Below are positions 1-10,216 of a DNA stretch of 63,406 bases, piece by piece. Each line of letters starts with the position of its first letter. Positions within the stretch are counted from its first letter, which is position 1. The notes below the pieces were generated by a model that did not search any database, had not been told where the DNA came from, and saw only the letters and a list, made by a program, of their open reading frames with translations. The stretch is taken from assembly GCF_900091845.1 (NCBI RefSeq), contig NZ_FMCI01000041.1, positions 1-63,406 on the forward strand, given 5' to 3'. The DNA comes from Streptomyces sp. SolWspMP-5a-2 (lineage in GTDB: Bacteria > Actinomycetota > Actinomycetes > Streptomycetales > Streptomycetaceae). The translations under genes were made by a program, and so were the position numbers.

Positions 1-575
1 GCCGGGGCGTTGGTGGCGGCGGGGGGCCAGGAGGCGGGAGTCGCCGTGTGCTGCGGCTCGTCCACCGTGATGCCGTAATCGGTGGCGAGTCCCTCCAGGC
101 CGGTGCTGTAGCCCTGGCCGACGGCACGGAATTTCCAGGCGCCCTGGCGACGGTAGAACTCACCGAGCAGGAAGGCGGTTTCGACCGTGGCGCCCGCGCT
201 GTCGAACCGGGCGACCGCGGCGCCCTGGGCGTCGGTGACCTCGATGTAGAGACCGGGGACGCTGCCGAAGGTCCCGCCGTCGGCCGAGGCCACCAGGACG
301 ATCTTCTCGACCGAGGGCTCCACGCGCGCGAGGTCGACGAGGAGGGTGTCGGTGACGGACCCGCCGCCGTCCCGCTTGCCCTCGTGGCGGACCGCGCCCG
401 AGGTGTGGGCGGGCTGGTTGTAGAAGACGAAGTCGCCGTCCGACCGGACCTTCCCGCCCACGAGGAGCAGGGCCGACGCGTCCGCGTCGGGCACCCCGGG
501 ACCCGACCGCCAGCCCAGTTCGACGCGGAGCGCCGTCGTCGGCACCGGCGTGTTCTGCCCCTTCGACATGGTCAT
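1..575 (-). CDS. TerD-family stress protein (3' part outside window)
   Basis: The minus-strand frame from the ATG at 575 stays open to the window edge (191 codons visible). The protein begins [14 protein letters not shown] and shows the TerD beta-sandwich pattern: an early [20 protein letters not shown] segment, then a GLYIEV strand, FLLGEFYRR and [10 protein letters not shown] near residue 150. TerD proteins bind calcium and are associated with tellurite and other stress responses; they act in the cytoplasm. After about residue 175 the sequence becomes Ala/Pro-rich, so this is either a TerD domain with a C-terminal extension or a multi-domain version. A second in-frame ATG at 569 is possible; 575 is preferred because of a GGGGGCG site just upstream. 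The C-terminus cannot be seen. Confidence 0.85.
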   Translation of the reverse strand, partial: MTMSKGQNTPVPTTALRVELGWRSGPGVPDADASALLLVGGKVRSDGDFVFYNQPAHTSGAVRHEGKRDGGGSVTDTLLVDLARVEPSVEKIVLVASADGGTFGSVPGLYIEVTDAQGAAVARFDSAGATVETAFLLGEFYRRQGAWKFRAVGQGYSTGLEGLATDYGITVDEPQHTATPASWPPAATNAP

Positions 576-868
576 CGTTCGCCCCCATCACGTGTCACCG
601 CGCCGGGCCGTCTCCCGGCAGCCGTTCGGTTTCTGCCACGTTCCAACCTATTCTCCAGGACGGAGAAGTCCCATGAGGGGCACAGGGAGATCGGCGGCCA
701 ACCTCCGGTAACCCGTTGGGAACTCGGCCTTTACACGATCCGAACGTGGCCCCACGCCCCTTTTTGGCAAGTTCGCTCGCATTGGGGATACGCGACTACC
801 CCGATCATGGAAAACAACTCTCTTATCGGTCTCCCCAACCAGCACATCGTGGGCTTAACTTATGTGCC

Positions 869-1297
869 ATGACCTCCCCCCGCTCCACTTATGGCGGCGG
901 CTACTACTCCGCCTCCTTCCCGGACACTCCGATCTACGACCGGCTCGTGGCCGAGCGGGGCACCCCGCAGATCGCTCCGATCCGGGTCCCCGCGGCCTAC
1001 GACATCCCGAGCAGCCACCTGCCCGCGCTGCCGTCGGCCCTGCCCGCGCTCCCCGCGGGACCGTCCCAGCCCGTCTACGGCTACCCCCAGTCGGCCCAGC
1101 CCGCCCCGCTCCAGCAGGCCCCGGCGGCGTACATCCCGCAACAGGCCGCGCCGCGTGGGTACCCCGGCCAGCAGCAGCCCCAGCCGCAGCGTCCGATGCC
1201 CTCCGGGTACGAGGCGATGCGTCCCGCCGCTCCCCGGCCCGCTCCGGCGCAGTACCAGGACCCGTACAACAACCAGCAGCAGTACCGCGGTTACTGA
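869..1297 (+). CDS. Small conserved Streptomyces Tyr/Pro/Gln-rich protein (DUF6643-like)
   Basis: A 142-residue protein starting MTSPRSTYGGGYYSASFPDT. The N-terminal 50 residues (YGGGYYSASFPDTPIYDRLV, then TPQIAPIRVP) match what I remember of a strongly conserved Streptomyces family of unknown function. The rest is low-complexity Pro/Gln/Ala/Tyr, ending NNQQQYRGY. There is no signal peptide or membrane helix. It is divergent from terD; the 293 bp between them (576-868) would hold both promoters, though I see no convincing consensus. Function unknown. The ATG at 869 was chosen because conservation begins there; the longer frame from 716 is spurious. Confidence 0.8.
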   Translation: MTSPRSTYGGGYYSASFPDTPIYDRLVAERGTPQIAPIRVPAAYDIPSSHLPALPSALPALPAGPSQPVYGYPQSAQPAPLQQAPAAYIPQQAAPRGYPGQQQPQPQRPMPSGYEAMRPAAPRPAPAQYQDPYNNQQQYRGY

Positions 1298-1342
1298 GCC
1301 GCGCCGCCGCGGACCGGCGGGGCGGCCTGGCACGATGACGTC

Positions 1343-2257
1343 ATGGGGACAGCACGGCTGACGTCGATCCACGTCCACCCGGTCAAGTCGCTGCGGGGCC
1401 TCGCCCCGCGGGAGGCCGGGGTGGAGCCCTGGGGGCTGGCCGGAGACCGCCGCTGGGCGCTGATCGACGACAAGGGGAGGGTCGTCACACAGCGTCAGTG
1501 CCCGCGCCTGGCACGTGCCGCCGCCGCGCTCCTGCCCGGTGACGGCGTCCGGCTGTCCGCCCCCGGCCTGCCCGACGTGGAGGCCCGCGTCCCGGGACGG
1601 GGCCCCACCGTCACGGTGCAGATCTTCGGTGACACGGTCACCGCGGTCCCCGCGCGGGAGAGCGCCGCGCACGCCTGGGCCCGCCGCTGGCTCGGCGCCG
1701 ACGTCCGTCTGGTGCACCTGGACGACCCGGCCGTGCGCAGACCCGTCGACCCCGCCTACGCGCTGCCGGGCGAGACCGTCTCCTTCGCCGACGGATACCC
1801 CCTGCTGCTGACCGCCACCGCCTCCCTCGACGCCCTCAACTCCCTTGTCGCGCAGGGCGATCACCCCGGCGAGGGGCCGCTGCCGATGGACCGCTTCCGG
1901 CCGAACGTGGTGGTCGGGGGCACCGGCGCCTGGGCCGAGGACGGCTGGGAGCGGCTGGCGATCGGCGAGGTCGTCTTCCGGGTCGCCAAGCGCTGCGGGC
2001 GGTGCGTGGTGACCACCACCGACCAGCGCACCGGCGAGCGCGGCCGGGAACCGCTGCGCACCCTGGGCAGGCACCGGTCGATCGGCGGCAGGCTGGTCTT
2101 CGGGCAGAACCTGGTGCCGCTGACCCGCGGCACGGTCCGGGTCGGCGATCCGGTGACCGTCCTCGCCGCGGGCACCCCACCGGCACGGAGCACGGACCGG
2201 GACAGCGCGCCGGGAGCGGGAACCGGCGCCGGGGTGCGGCGCGTTGGGAAGGGGTGA
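1343..2257 (+). CDS. MOSC domain protein (YcbX/mARC-like)
   Basis: A 304-residue cytoplasmic protein with an N-terminal MOSC beta-barrel domain (about residues 1-125, starting LTSIHVHPVKSLRG) followed by a MOSC domain (about 130-285). The motif FRPNVVV and the Cys pair in AKRCGRCVVTTTDQ (Cys near residues 218 and 221) are the usual signature; one of these Cys is expected to ligate the molybdenum of a sulfurated molybdenum cofactor. Family members transfer sulfur or reduce N-hydroxylated compounds. The specific substrate is not deducible. The last 20 residues are a low-complexity tail. It lies 45 bp downstream of the small Tyr/Pro-rich gene, on the same strand. Confidence 0.88.
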   Translation: MGTARLTSIHVHPVKSLRGLAPREAGVEPWGLAGDRRWALIDDKGRVVTQRQCPRLARAAAALLPGDGVRLSAPGLPDVEARVPGRGPTVTVQIFGDTVTAVPARESAAHAWARRWLGADVRLVHLDDPAVRRPVDPAYALPGETVSFADGYPLLLTATASLDALNSLVAQGDHPGEGPLPMDRFRPNVVVGGTGAWAEDGWERLAIGEVVFRVAKRCGRCVVTTTDQRTGERGREPLRTLGRHRSIGGRLVFGQNLVPLTRGTVRVGDPVTVLAAGTPPARSTDRDSAPGAGTGAGVRRVGKG

Positions 2258-2388
2258 GGGGGGACGCGCGGGCACACCGGGACGGGTGGGGCCCCGGCCC
2301 GGGTGATCTCGCTCTCTCTTTGCGCGCTCGGTACCGTCCCCGGCCGCCTGAGGGGTTATCACGGAGAGCGGAAAGGGGGCGCGAGACG

Positions 2389-2994
2389 GTGCGAGCGATA
2401 GGCGGGCTCCGGCGCTGGCGGCACAACCCGCTGCGCCGTGCGACCGATCTGGCCGAGGCGTGGCTGGCGCTGACGTCCCTGCTGCTGATCCTGCTGGTCG
2501 CGCCGGTGATCGGCTCGATCGTCGGCGGGCTGGCCCAGGACACCCTCCAGCGCTCCGTCCGGGACCAGAACAGGACCCGCCACCTGGTGACGGCGACGGT
2601 GGTCCGCAAGCTGTCCCGCACCCCGCTGGACACCGACCCCGAGACGTCCTCGACACAGGACCTGCGCAGCCGGGTGATCGCCGACTGGACCGCCCCCGAC
2701 GGCTCGTTCCACCACGGCCCGGTCCTCGTCGCGGGCCGGTCCGCCGCCCCGGGCGACCGGTTCGCGCTGTGGACGGACGCGCACGGCGCCACCGTGCCCC
2801 GACCGCTCGACGCGGCGACCGCCACCACTCACGCCGTCCTGGCCGGCGTCGGGGCGGCGCTGCTGACCGCGGGCGCGGTCGAGGCGGCCAGGCGGCTGCT
2901 CCTGTGGCGCATGGTCCGCCGCAGACACGCCCGTTGGGACCAGGAGTGGGAGCAGGCGGGTCCCGACTGGGGCAGGACGGGCGCCGGCAGCTGA
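2389..2994 (+). CDS. Two-helix membrane protein, Rv1733c-like
   Basis: A 201-residue protein from a GTG at 2389 preceded by GAAAGGGGG. One hydrophobic helix lies at about residues 23-48 (AWLALTSLLLILLVAPVIG) and a second near residues 146-166 (HAVLAGVGAALLTAGAV), with a soluble extracytoplasmic segment between and a short Arg-rich C-terminal tail. The topology and the N-terminal pattern RWRHNPLRRATDLAEAW match the actinobacterial Rv1733c-like family, whose function is unknown. No catalytic motif seen. Confidence 0.75.
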   Translation: MRAIGGLRRWRHNPLRRATDLAEAWLALTSLLLILLVAPVIGSIVGGLAQDTLQRSVRDQNRTRHLVTATVVRKLSRTPLDTDPETSSTQDLRSRVIADWTAPDGSFHHGPVLVAGRSAAPGDRFALWTDAHGATVPRPLDAATATTHAVLAGVGAALLTAGAVEAARRLLLWRMVRRRHARWDQEWEQAGPDWGRTGAGS

Positions 2995-3102
2995 CGGCTC
3001 ACGGCTCTGGTCAACCCACCGCCCGCGCGCACGCTACGGTGGACCGGCCGACACGCGTTCGGCATCGACCCGCGTACGACGAGGTGGGGGCAGAGCAGCG
3101 CC

Positions 3103-5538
3103 ATGGCACAGGGCACGGTCCAGGTGACGCACACCGGTACATCGCGGTGGCGGCGCCGCACGGGTGAGTACGCGTCGCTCGCCGCCGCCCTGGAGGCCGC
3201 GGCCGAGGGGGACGTCCTCACCGTCGCACCCGGCACCTACCGGGAGAACCTCGTCGTGGAGCGGGCGGTGACGCTGCGCGGGCCCGAGGGCGCCCCCGGC
3301 TCCGTCCGGATCGCCCCGCCGGACGGCGTGCCGCTGACCGTGCGCGCCTCCGCCGTGGTCCAGGACCTGCACGTGGAGGGACAGGACTCGGCGGCCCCCG
3401 CCCTGCTCGTCGAGGAGGGCGCCCCGGAGCTGACGGACGTCCGCGTCGTCACCCGCTCCGCCGCCGGGATCGAGGTGCGCGGCGGCGCCCGGCCGACCGT
3501 GCGGCGGTGCACCGTCGACAACCCGGCCGGGGTCGGGATCGCCGTACTGGACGGCGGCGGCGGGGTGTTCGAGGAGTGCGAGGTCGTCGCGGCGGGCCAG
3601 TCCGGGGTCGCGGTGCGCGGCGGCGGGCACCCGCGCCTCGACCGCTGCCGCATCCACCACACCTCGGGCGCGGGCCTGACGGCGACCGGCGAGAACTCCG
3701 CGCTGGAGGCGGTCGGTTGCGAGATCTACGAGGTGCGGGGCAGCGGGGTGCAGATCACCGCACGCGCCACCGCGCACCTCACGGACTGCGCGGTGCACCG
3801 CACCACGGCCGACGGCATCACCCTCGACACCGACGCGGTGCTGACGCTGGCCGACTGCCGCATCCACGACATCCCGGAGAACGCGGTGGACCTGCGTTCC
3901 CGCTCGGTCCTCACCCTGACCCGCACCACGGTCAGGCAGTTCGGGCGCAACGGCCTGTCGGTGTGGGACCCGGGCACCCGGGTGGACGCCAACCAGTGCG
4001 AGATCTTCGACAGCACCGGCGACTACCCCGCCGTGTGGGTCAGCGACGGCGCGACCGTCGTCCTCGACTCCTGCCGGGTGCACGACGTCCCGGACGCCCT
4101 GTTCGTGCTCGACCGCGGCTCCCGGGCGGACGTCGTCGACAGCGATCTCTCGCAGGTGCGCAACACGGCGGTGTCGGTGAGCGACGGCGCGACCGCGCAG
4201 CTCGACGACTGCCGGATCAGGGACGCGGCGACCGGCGCCTGGTTCCGCGACCACGGCAGCGGCGGCACCCTCAACAACTGCACGCTGGACGGCACCCAGA
4301 CCGGCGTGATCGTCACCAAGGGCGCCGACCCGACCATCGAGCGGTGCACGGTCGACTCCCCCGCCGAGGCCGGTTTCTACGTGTCGGCGGGCGGGCGCGG
4401 CACCTTCCTGCACTGCCGGGTGACGGGCAGCGGCGGCTACGGCTTCCACGTGATAGACGGCTGCCGGACGACCCTGCGCAGATGCCGCACCGAGCGCTGC
4501 TCGCGCGGCGGTTACGAGTTCGCGGACATCGGTCCCGACGCGGCGCCCGGCACCGGCCCCGACGTGGAGGACTGCACCAGCGACGAGAGCGGCGGGGTCC
4601 GTCCGCCCGCGCCGGATCCGGTGCCGCAGACCGCCGTCCAGTCCCCCGGGCTGCTGGGCGCGATCCCCGGGCAGCGCACCGCCGAGCAGCCGGTACCGGT
4701 CGCCGTCGAGGAGCCCGCGCAGCCCGCGCGCACCTCCACGGCCGTCCTCGGCGAACTCGACGCGCTGGTCGGCCTGGACAGCGTCAAGCGCGAGGTGCGG
4801 GCGCTGACCGACATGATCGAGGTGGGCAGGCGGCGCCAGCAGGCGGGCCTCAAGGCGGCCTCCGTCAAACGGCACCTGGTCTTCACCGGCTCCCCCGGCA
4901 CCGGCAAGACGACGGTGGCGCGGCTCTACGGCGAGATCCTGCGCTCCCTCGGCGTGCTGGAGAAGGGGCACCTCGTCGAGGTGTCCCGGGTCGACCTGGT
5001 CGGTGAGCACATCGGCTCGACGGCGATCCGCACCCAGGAGGCGTTCGACCGGGCGCGCGGCGGGGTCCTGTTCATCGACGAGGCGTACGCGCTGTCGCCC
5101 GAGGACTCCGGGCGGGACTTCGGCAAGGAGGCCATCGACACCCTGGTGAAGCTGATGGAGGACCACCGGGACGCGGTCGTGGTCATCGTCGCGGGGTACA
5201 CGGCCGAGATGGAGCGGTTCCTGTCGGTCAACCCCGGTGTGGCGTCCCGTTTCTCACGGACCATCACCTTCAGCGACTACGGCCCGCAGGAGCTGCTGAG
5301 GATCGTGGAGCAGCAGGCGGAGGAGAACGAGTACCGTCTGGCGGCCGGTGCGTCGGAGGCGCTCGTGACGTACTTCGCGGACCTCCCGAAGGGCCCGGCG
5401 TTCGGCAACGGCCGTACCGCGCGGCAGACGTTCGAGGCGATGGTGGAGCGGCACGCGAGCCGGGTCGCCCAGTTGCCCGAGCCGAGCACCGACGACCTGA
5501 CGCTGCTCTACGGCGAGGATCTGCCCGAGTCGGTCTGA
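3103..5538 (+). CDS. Right-handed beta-helix repeat protein fused to AAA+ ATPase (CbbX/EccA-like)
   Basis: An 811-residue fusion. Residues about 15-490 consist of short repeated segments of roughly 23 residues with recurrent Cys/Thr/Val turns (for example [20 protein letters not shown]), the pattern of a right-handed parallel beta-helix (NosD/pectate-lyase-like). After a linker (about 490-545) comes an AAA+ module of the CbbX/SpoVK type: Walker [10 protein letters not shown] at about 596-604, Walker B with [12 protein letters not shown] at about 653-664, then the arginine-finger region around SRFSRTI. The AAA part resembles Rubisco-activase-like CbbX and the type VII secretion ATPase EccA. 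No signal peptide. The 3' end overlaps the convergent gene by 31 bp. Role unknown; the beta-helix may bind a polysaccharide or protein that the ATPase remodels. Confidence 0.85.
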   Translation: MAQGTVQVTHTGTSRWRRRTGEYASLAAALEAAAEGDVLTVAPGTYRENLVVERAVTLRGPEGAPGSVRIAPPDGVPLTVRASAVVQDLHVEGQDSAAPALLVEEGAPELTDVRVVTRSAAGIEVRGGARPTVRRCTVDNPAGVGIAVLDGGGGVFEECEVVAAGQSGVAVRGGGHPRLDRCRIHHTSGAGLTATGENSALEAVGCEIYEVRGSGVQITARATAHLTDCAVHRTTADGITLDTDAVLTLADCRIHDIPENAVDLRSRSVLTLTRTTVRQFGRNGLSVWDPGTRVDANQCEIFDSTGDYPAVWVSDGATVVLDSCRVHDVPDALFVLDRGSRADVVDSDLSQVRNTAVSVSDGATAQLDDCRIRDAATGAWFRDHGSGGTLNNCTLDGTQTGVIVTKGADPTIERCTVDSPAEAGFYVSAGGRGTFLHCRVTGSGGYGFHVIDGCRTTLRRCRTERCSRGGYEFADIGPDAAPGTGPDVEDCTSDESGGVRPPAPDPVPQTAVQSPGLLGAIPGQRTAEQPVPVAVEEPAQPARTSTAVLGELDALVGLDSVKREVRALTDMIEVGRRRQQAGLKAASVKRHLVFTGSPGTGKTTVARLYGEILRSLGVLEKGHLVEVSRVDLVGEHIGSTAIRTQEAFDRARGGVLFIDEAYALSPEDSGRDFGKEAIDTLVKLMEDHRDAVVVIVAGYTAEMERFLSVNPGVASRFSRTITFSDYGPQELLRIVEQQAEENEYRLAAGASEALVTYFADLPKGPAFGNGRTARQTFEAMVERHASRVAQLPEPSTDDLTLLYGEDLPESV

Positions 5539-8315
5539 GCCGGGGCGGGTTCCTCGGGGCGGGGGCCGGGCAGCGCGGGGGCGAGCCGGGCCAGCAGCCG
5601 GGCGCGTTCCTCCGCGAACGCCGGGTCGGCCTGGTAGTCGGAGTGGCCGAGGATCGGCGCGGGCAGCGGGTGCGTGGCGGTGCGGCCGTAGGAGAGCGGG
5701 TCCTTCAGCGGGGGCCGGTCGACCTCGGGGCCGCAGTCGCCGGGGAGCCTCACCGGGCCGCCGATGGGGTCGGTGAGCCGGTAGAGGTTGCGCCAGCAGT
5801 CGACGTCCCGGTGCAGGGCGCCGAGCGCGTCCGGCCCGAAGTGGGCGGGGAACCAGCGGCCGTAGAGGCGTTCGAGCGGGCAGCCGTAGGTGAGCAGGGC
5901 GATCCGGGCACGGACCTGCGCGGGCAGTTGCCAGGCCGCGGCGGCGGCGAGGACGCTGCCCTGCGAGTGCCCGGAGAGGACGAGGCGGCCGCCGGTGGCG
6001 CGGGTCCAGGTGGCGATCCGCCAGGTCAGGTCGGGGACGGCGCGTTCCGCGTAGCAGGGCGGCGCGAAGGGGTGGGCGGCGCGCGGCCAGAAGGTGCCGA
6101 CGTCCCAGAGGATGCCGATGGTGCGCCGGGCGGCGGCGTCCTTGTAGGCGCGCCTGCCCCAGGTGACGAACAGTATGAAGCCGAAGCCGATGAGCCAGGA
6201 CCCGAGCGCCTGGGAGGTCTGGGCGGCGCCGTGCACGAGGGCGACGGTGGGGCGGGCGGCGGCGTCGGGGGTCCGCCCGGTGGTGAAGGCGCCGACCAGG
6301 GCGCCCGCGCCGAGCAGCAGGGTGGTCGCGGAGGTGGCGCCGACCAGGAGCGGGGCCCGGTCGGTGAGGGTGGCGATGGCACGGGTGGTGGCGATGCGGT
6401 GGGTGCGGGCCGGGTCCTCGGGCTCGCCCGGGTGGTCCAGGGCGACGGTGACGAGTTCGGCGCGGCGCAGGCGCCAGGCACGCCGGGCGAGATGGCCGCA
6501 GATCGCGAGGACGACGACGAGCAGGGCCGGGATGATGGACGCCTGCCAGGTGAGCAGGACGGGCGGGCCGGGGATGGAGCTGCCGGTGCCGTCCAGCCAG
6601 TCGGAGACGCGCTGGCAGACCCCGCCGGACATCACGCCGCCGAGGGCGCAGGAGAGCATCGCGACGGCGGGCCCGCCGAGGCCGCGCAGGGCGGAGCGGC
6701 GGTCGGGCCGGGTGGCGTGCAGCGTGCGGGCGGCCACCGCGAGGGCCACGACCAGCGCGCCCTGGCCGAGCGCGAGGGTGCCGAAGGCGGTGCCGCCGGG
6801 GAGCCGCCCGTCCGACTGCCAGCCGGGGCGGGACCATCCGGCGTGCAGGGCGGCGAGGAGCAGCAGGGCGAGCGCGGCCAGCGGCAGCCGCCGCACCAGG
6901 TGGGCGTCGAGGTGGCGGTCGAGACGGTTCTCGCTGCGGCCCCTGCGGCACACCACCCCGATCACGACGAGGGCCGCGGCCAGGTGTCCTGCGGCCAGCA
7001 GCAGTCCCAGGGTGCCGAGGACGGCGGAGCCGCCGGGGGCGCGGTCGTGGCTGAGGGCGGGGGCGGTGAGCGCGGCGGCGACGGTGAGCAGCCCGGCCGC
7101 GGTGTGGGCGGCGCGCAGCCGGGCGACGAGGCGGCGGCCGTACCAGAATCCGGGGCGGTCGAGGGCGGTGTGGTCGGTGTCCTCGTCGGGCTCGGGTCGG
7201 CGGTCGAGGGGCTGCTGGGACTCGTAGGCGTTCCAGGTGCGGCGGGAGAGGTACCACAGAAGCCAGGTGAGCGCGGCGGGGACGGTGGCGGCGAGGGCGA
7301 GCCTGCGTCCCGGGCTGCTCCACCAGCCGTCGTGCGAGGCGGCCGGGGAGAGGAAGCCCAGCCAGGTGTGCCGGGCGGCGCAGGCGTCGGTGCCCGCGCA
7401 CTGCCAGGCGGTGAGGTCGAGGGCGACCTCGCAGGCGGCGGCGACCAGCAGCACGGTGAGGGTCAGGCCGGTGAGCCGGACGAGGAGCCCGTAGCAGCGG
7501 ACGGTGCGGCGGCGGCCACGGGAGGCGGGGCGCATCCAGTGGGCGAGGTTGACGACCATGAACGGCAGCAGGAACAGCCAGAGGGCGCGGGCGCCGTTGC
7601 CGGAGGTGAGGTTGCACCAGACGTACGCCTCGGGGACCGCCCGGACGGGCCCGGCGGCACGGCGCCCGGCGGCTCCGTCACCGGTGCCGCGGGTCGGGCG
7701 CGCGGGGGTCGGGACGGCGCGCCCGGCACGGTCCGAGACGGCGCCCTCGCCCGGGGCGATGCCCTCGCCCGGGGCGATGCCCTCGCCCGGGGCGATACCG
7801 TCGTCCGGGGCGATGCCCTGGTCCGAGACCGTGCCTTTGTGCGGGGCGATGCCCGCGTCCGGCCCGGTGGTCCCGCCGGCCTCCCGGGAGCGGTCGTCCG
7901 GAGCGGGGACGATCCCGACCGGCGACGCGTCGCCGCCGTCCGCCGGGGTGCCGATCGGGTCCGGCGACGCGCCGTGCCCGTCCGTTCGGCCGCTCCCGGG
8001 AGGCCGGCGCCGCCCGTCCCCGTCCGTCCGGGCGCCCCCGGTGTGGCGGTGTCCGGGGTCCCTCCGGGCGTTGCCCGTGGTACGGCTCTCGGGGTGCCGC
8101 GGTCCGTCGTTCCCTGCCGGGGTGCCGCCGGGTACCGGGGGTCCGGGCGTGTCCTCGGCGTCGACGTCCTCCGCGCGCCGGAAGACGGCCGCCGTGTCGT
8201 CGCCGGTGATCCGCACCGTGCGGGGGTCGTCGAGCATCTTCTCGGGTGTGGTGCCGCCGACTCCGTGGACCAGGAGTTCCAGGGCGGTGCCGGTGGGTTC
8301 GTTGGCCCGTTCCAC
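5508..8315 (-). CDS. Large integral membrane protein with alpha/beta-hydrolase signature
   Basis: A 935-residue protein. The N-terminus carries [17 protein letters not shown], an oxyanion-hole-like HGVGG, and a nucleophile-elbow motif GHSQGS lies near residue 780, so a serine-hydrolase domain is split by a long insertion. Residues about 45-230 are a low-complexity Pro/Gly/Asp/Arg linker; about 230-660 contain many hydrophobic helices (for example [14 protein letters not shown]). The C-terminal part (about 690-900) looks like a lipase/esterase core. Start chosen at GTG 8315 because the family begins with the HGVGG strand; its ribosome site is weak. Substrate unknown; it acts at the membrane. 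Confidence 0.7.
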   Translation of the reverse strand: MERANEPTGTALELLVHGVGGTTPEKMLDDPRTVRITGDDTAAVFRRAEDVDAEDTPGPPVPGGTPAGNDGPRHPESRTTGNARRDPGHRHTGGARTDGDGRRRPPGSGRTDGHGASPDPIGTPADGGDASPVGIVPAPDDRSREAGGTTGPDAGIAPHKGTVSDQGIAPDDGIAPGEGIAPGEGIAPGEGAVSDRAGRAVPTPARPTRGTGDGAAGRRAAGPVRAVPEAYVWCNLTSGNGARALWLFLLPFMVVNLAHWMRPASRGRRRTVRCYGLLVRLTGLTLTVLLVAAACEVALDLTAWQCAGTDACAARHTWLGFLSPAASHDGWWSSPGRRLALAATVPAALTWLLWYLSRRTWNAYESQQPLDRRPEPDEDTDHTALDRPGFWYGRRLVARLRAAHTAAGLLTVAAALTAPALSHDRAPGGSAVLGTLGLLLAAGHLAAALVVIGVVCRRGRSENRLDRHLDAHLVRRLPLAALALLLLAALHAGWSRPGWQSDGRLPGGTAFGTLALGQGALVVALAVAARTLHATRPDRRSALRGLGGPAVAMLSCALGGVMSGGVCQRVSDWLDGTGSSIPGPPVLLTWQASIIPALLVVVLAICGHLARRAWRLRRAELVTVALDHPGEPEDPARTHRIATTRAIATLTDRAPLLVGATSATTLLLGAGALVGAFTTGRTPDAAARPTVALVHGAAQTSQALGSWLIGFGFILFVTWGRRAYKDAAARRTIGILWDVGTFWPRAAHPFAPPCYAERAVPDLTWRIATWTRATGGRLVLSGHSQGSVLAAAAAWQLPAQVRARIALLTYGCPLERLYGRWFPAHFGPDALGALHRDVDCWRNLYRLTDPIGGPVRLPGDCGPEVDRPPLKDPLSYGRTATHPLPAPILGHSDYQADPAFAEERARLLARLAPALPGPRPEEPAPAQTDSGRSSP
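7741..7860. repeat. 18-bp tandem repeat inside the membrane-hydrolase linker
   Basis: Three near-identical copies of gccctcgcccggggcgat are followed by degenerate copies (ccgtcgtccggggcgat, gccctggtccgag, ctttgtgcggggcgat). On the coding (minus) strand they encode repeats of the type GIAPGEG/GIAPDDG. The unit is a multiple of three, so copy-number change keeps the frame. This is a minisatellite in a disordered linker, not a CRISPR: there are no unique spacers. Confidence 0.85.
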
Positions 8316-8601
8316 TGTCCGCGCTTCCGTAGTGGCCTGCCGTCCGTCTGATGCCGTGCGGGCCCAGGATCGCCCCTGGGGCGGGTGCGCACAGCACCCG
8401 TCACCGAATCTCCCCGATCCGGGTGACACGGGAGGAACGGGTGGGCCGGGAGTGACGCGGGGTGCCGGTGGTGGGGGGCGCCGGGCCGGTCGTCCCGTGC
8501 GAGGATGGGGCGTCCGCGCACTGGGGGCGGGAGAACGCCCTTGTCGGAGTGGGTGCGCCGGGCGTGTCGGACGGCTTGAGGCGAAAGGAACCGGAGCGTA
8601 C

Positions 8602-9438
8602 GTGAGTGAGAATCAGAACCTCCTCGCGGAGCAGCGGCGAGCCCTGATCCTGGACGAGGTCCGGCGCAGGGGTGGGGTCCGGGTCAACGAGTTGACGCGG
8701 AAGCTCGGTGTCTCGGACATGACGGTCCGCCGCGACCTTGACGCGCTGGCCCGGCAGGGCGTGCTGGAGAAGGTGCACGGCGGCGCGGTCCCGGTCGTCG
8801 AGGCGAGCACGCACGAGCCCGGTTTCGAGGCGAAGTCGGGGCTCGAACTGACGGCCAAGGAGGACATCGCGCGGGCGGCGGCCGCACTGGTCGCGCCGGG
8901 GAGCGCGATCGCGCTGTCGGGCGGCACGACGACGTTCGCGCTGGCGCACCAGGTGCTGGACGTCCCCGATCTCACCGTCGTCACCAACTCGGTGCGGGTG
9001 GCCGACGTGTTCCACGCGGCGCAGCGGGTCGCGGGCCCCCGGCCGGGCGCGGCCACGGTGGTGCTGACCGGCGGGGTGCGGACGCCGTCGGACTCGCTGG
9101 TGGGTCCGGTGGCCGACCAGGCGATCGGGACGCTCCACTTCGACACGCTCTTCCTCGGGGTGCACGGCATATCGGTCGAGGCGGGTCTGTCGACGCCGAA
9201 TCTGGCGGAGGCCGAGACCAACCGGCGGCTGGTGCAGTCGGCACGCCGGGTCGTGGTGGTCGCCGATCACACCAAGTGGGGTGTGGTGGGCCTGAGTTCG
9301 TTCGCCGCGCTGGAGCAGGTCGACACCCTGGTGACGGACTCCGGTCTCGCGGAGGACGACCGCGCGGAGATCGCCGAGCATCTGCGGGTGGTGGTGGCGG
9401 GCCGCGAGGAGAGCGGGTCCGCCGGGGCAGACAGCTGA
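8602..9438 (+). CDS. DeoR-family transcriptional regulator
   Basis: A 278-residue protein starting at GTG 8602 behind GAAAGGAACCGGAG. The N-terminal helix-turn-helix (about residues 13-60: ILDEVRRRGGVRVNELTRKL, then SDMTVRRDLDAL) is classic DeoR. It is followed by the DeoR C-terminal sugar-phosphate sensor domain with the ALSGGTTT loop near 105, TNSVRVAD, the GGV strand and ADHTKWG. Such proteins usually repress sugar catabolic genes and are released by a phosphorylated sugar. No sugar operon is directly adjacent, so the target is unknown. Confidence 0.9.
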   Translation: MSENQNLLAEQRRALILDEVRRRGGVRVNELTRKLGVSDMTVRRDLDALARQGVLEKVHGGAVPVVEASTHEPGFEAKSGLELTAKEDIARAAAALVAPGSAIALSGGTTTFALAHQVLDVPDLTVVTNSVRVADVFHAAQRVAGPRPGAATVVLTGGVRTPSDSLVGPVADQAIGTLHFDTLFLGVHGISVEAGLSTPNLAEAETNRRLVQSARRVVVVADHTKWGVVGLSSFAALEQVDTLVTDSGLAEDDRAEIAEHLRVVVAGREESGSAGADS

Positions 9439-9503
9439 CGCCCTGTCAGCTAGGGTGTCCCCCGCTTCCCCAACCGCCCTGTCGCGTCAAGGGGGTTCGG
9501 CCC

Positions 9504-9983
9504 ATGGTCCACCGACTCCGCCCGGTCGGGATCGACTTCGTCGAGACCGCGCCCGTCCGCCTGGTGTTCGCGCGGGAGATCGCCGCCGCTCCCGGCCCCG
9601 TCTTCCACGCGCTCGCCGAGGACGTGCCGGGCTGGCGGTCGTGGTTCGCGGCCGTGACGCTGGCCCGCTCCCTGGACGACGGCGCCCGGCGCGAGATCCG
9701 GCTGCGCGGCGGCACCCGGCTGGAGGAGACGGTGCTGACGGCGAAGGCGTCGGAGCTGTACGTGTACCGCGCCGACGCGACCAACATCCCGGGCGCGCGG
9801 GCCCTCGTCGAGGAGTGGCGGCTCACCCCGGCGGGCGGGGGCACGCGGGTGCGGTGGACGTTCGCGGCGGCCGGTACGGCGCCGTTCCGGCTGGCGGTGC
9901 GGTCGGGGCGGGCGGGCATGGGCCGGGCGTTCCGGCAGGCGGTCACCACCCTGGACGAACGGCTGACCGGGCGGAACGCCTGA
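9504..9983 (+). CDS. SRPBCC (START/polyketide-cyclase-like) family protein
   Basis: A 159-residue soluble protein from ATG 9504 with an AAGGGGG ribosome site. The pattern (FAREIAAAPGPVFHALAEDV, GWRSWF, then alternating strands and a C-terminal helix AFRQAVTTLDERL) fits the helix-grip SRPBCC fold that binds hydrophobic ligands. It lies 65 bp downstream of the DeoR gene and may be cotranscribed. The ligand is unknown. Confidence 0.75.
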   Translation: MVHRLRPVGIDFVETAPVRLVFAREIAAAPGPVFHALAEDVPGWRSWFAAVTLARSLDDGARREIRLRGGTRLEETVLTAKASELYVYRADATNIPGARALVEEWRLTPAGGGTRVRWTFAAAGTAPFRLAVRSGRAGMGRAFRQAVTTLDERLTGRNA

Positions 9984-10175
9984 CCGGAGCGGTCACCCCT
10001 CTGGGCGGGTGGCTGACCGGGGCGGTCGGCACCTTGGGTGGCCGGCTGACCGGGGCGGGCCGTTGCTCAGGCGGAGCGACCGACGGGCCCGACGAGCCCC
10101 AACGGCCGTCCGCCATCGGCCGTCCGCCGTCCGCCATCGGCCATCCGCCTCCCGCCTCCCGCCTCCCGCCTCCCG
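9960..10175. repeat. Intergenic direct repeats
   Basis: From the 3' end of the SRPBCC gene, about three imperfect copies of a 33-bp unit containing ctgaccggggcggtc occur (about 9960-10060). A short C-rich tract follows with the repeated word gccatcgg, and then four exact tandem copies of cctcccg at 10148-10175. The region is noncoding between convergent genes. I see no clear terminator; the repeats are probably expansion of GC-rich spacer DNA. Confidence 0.7.
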
Positions 10176-10216
10176 CGAGTGCGTCCCCTCCCCGTCCGGT
10201 CCTCCCCGCGCGCGGG

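Noticed and set aside
7741..7860. CRISPR-like repeats
   Set aside because: Contiguous 18-bp minisatellite with no spacers, inside a coding frame.
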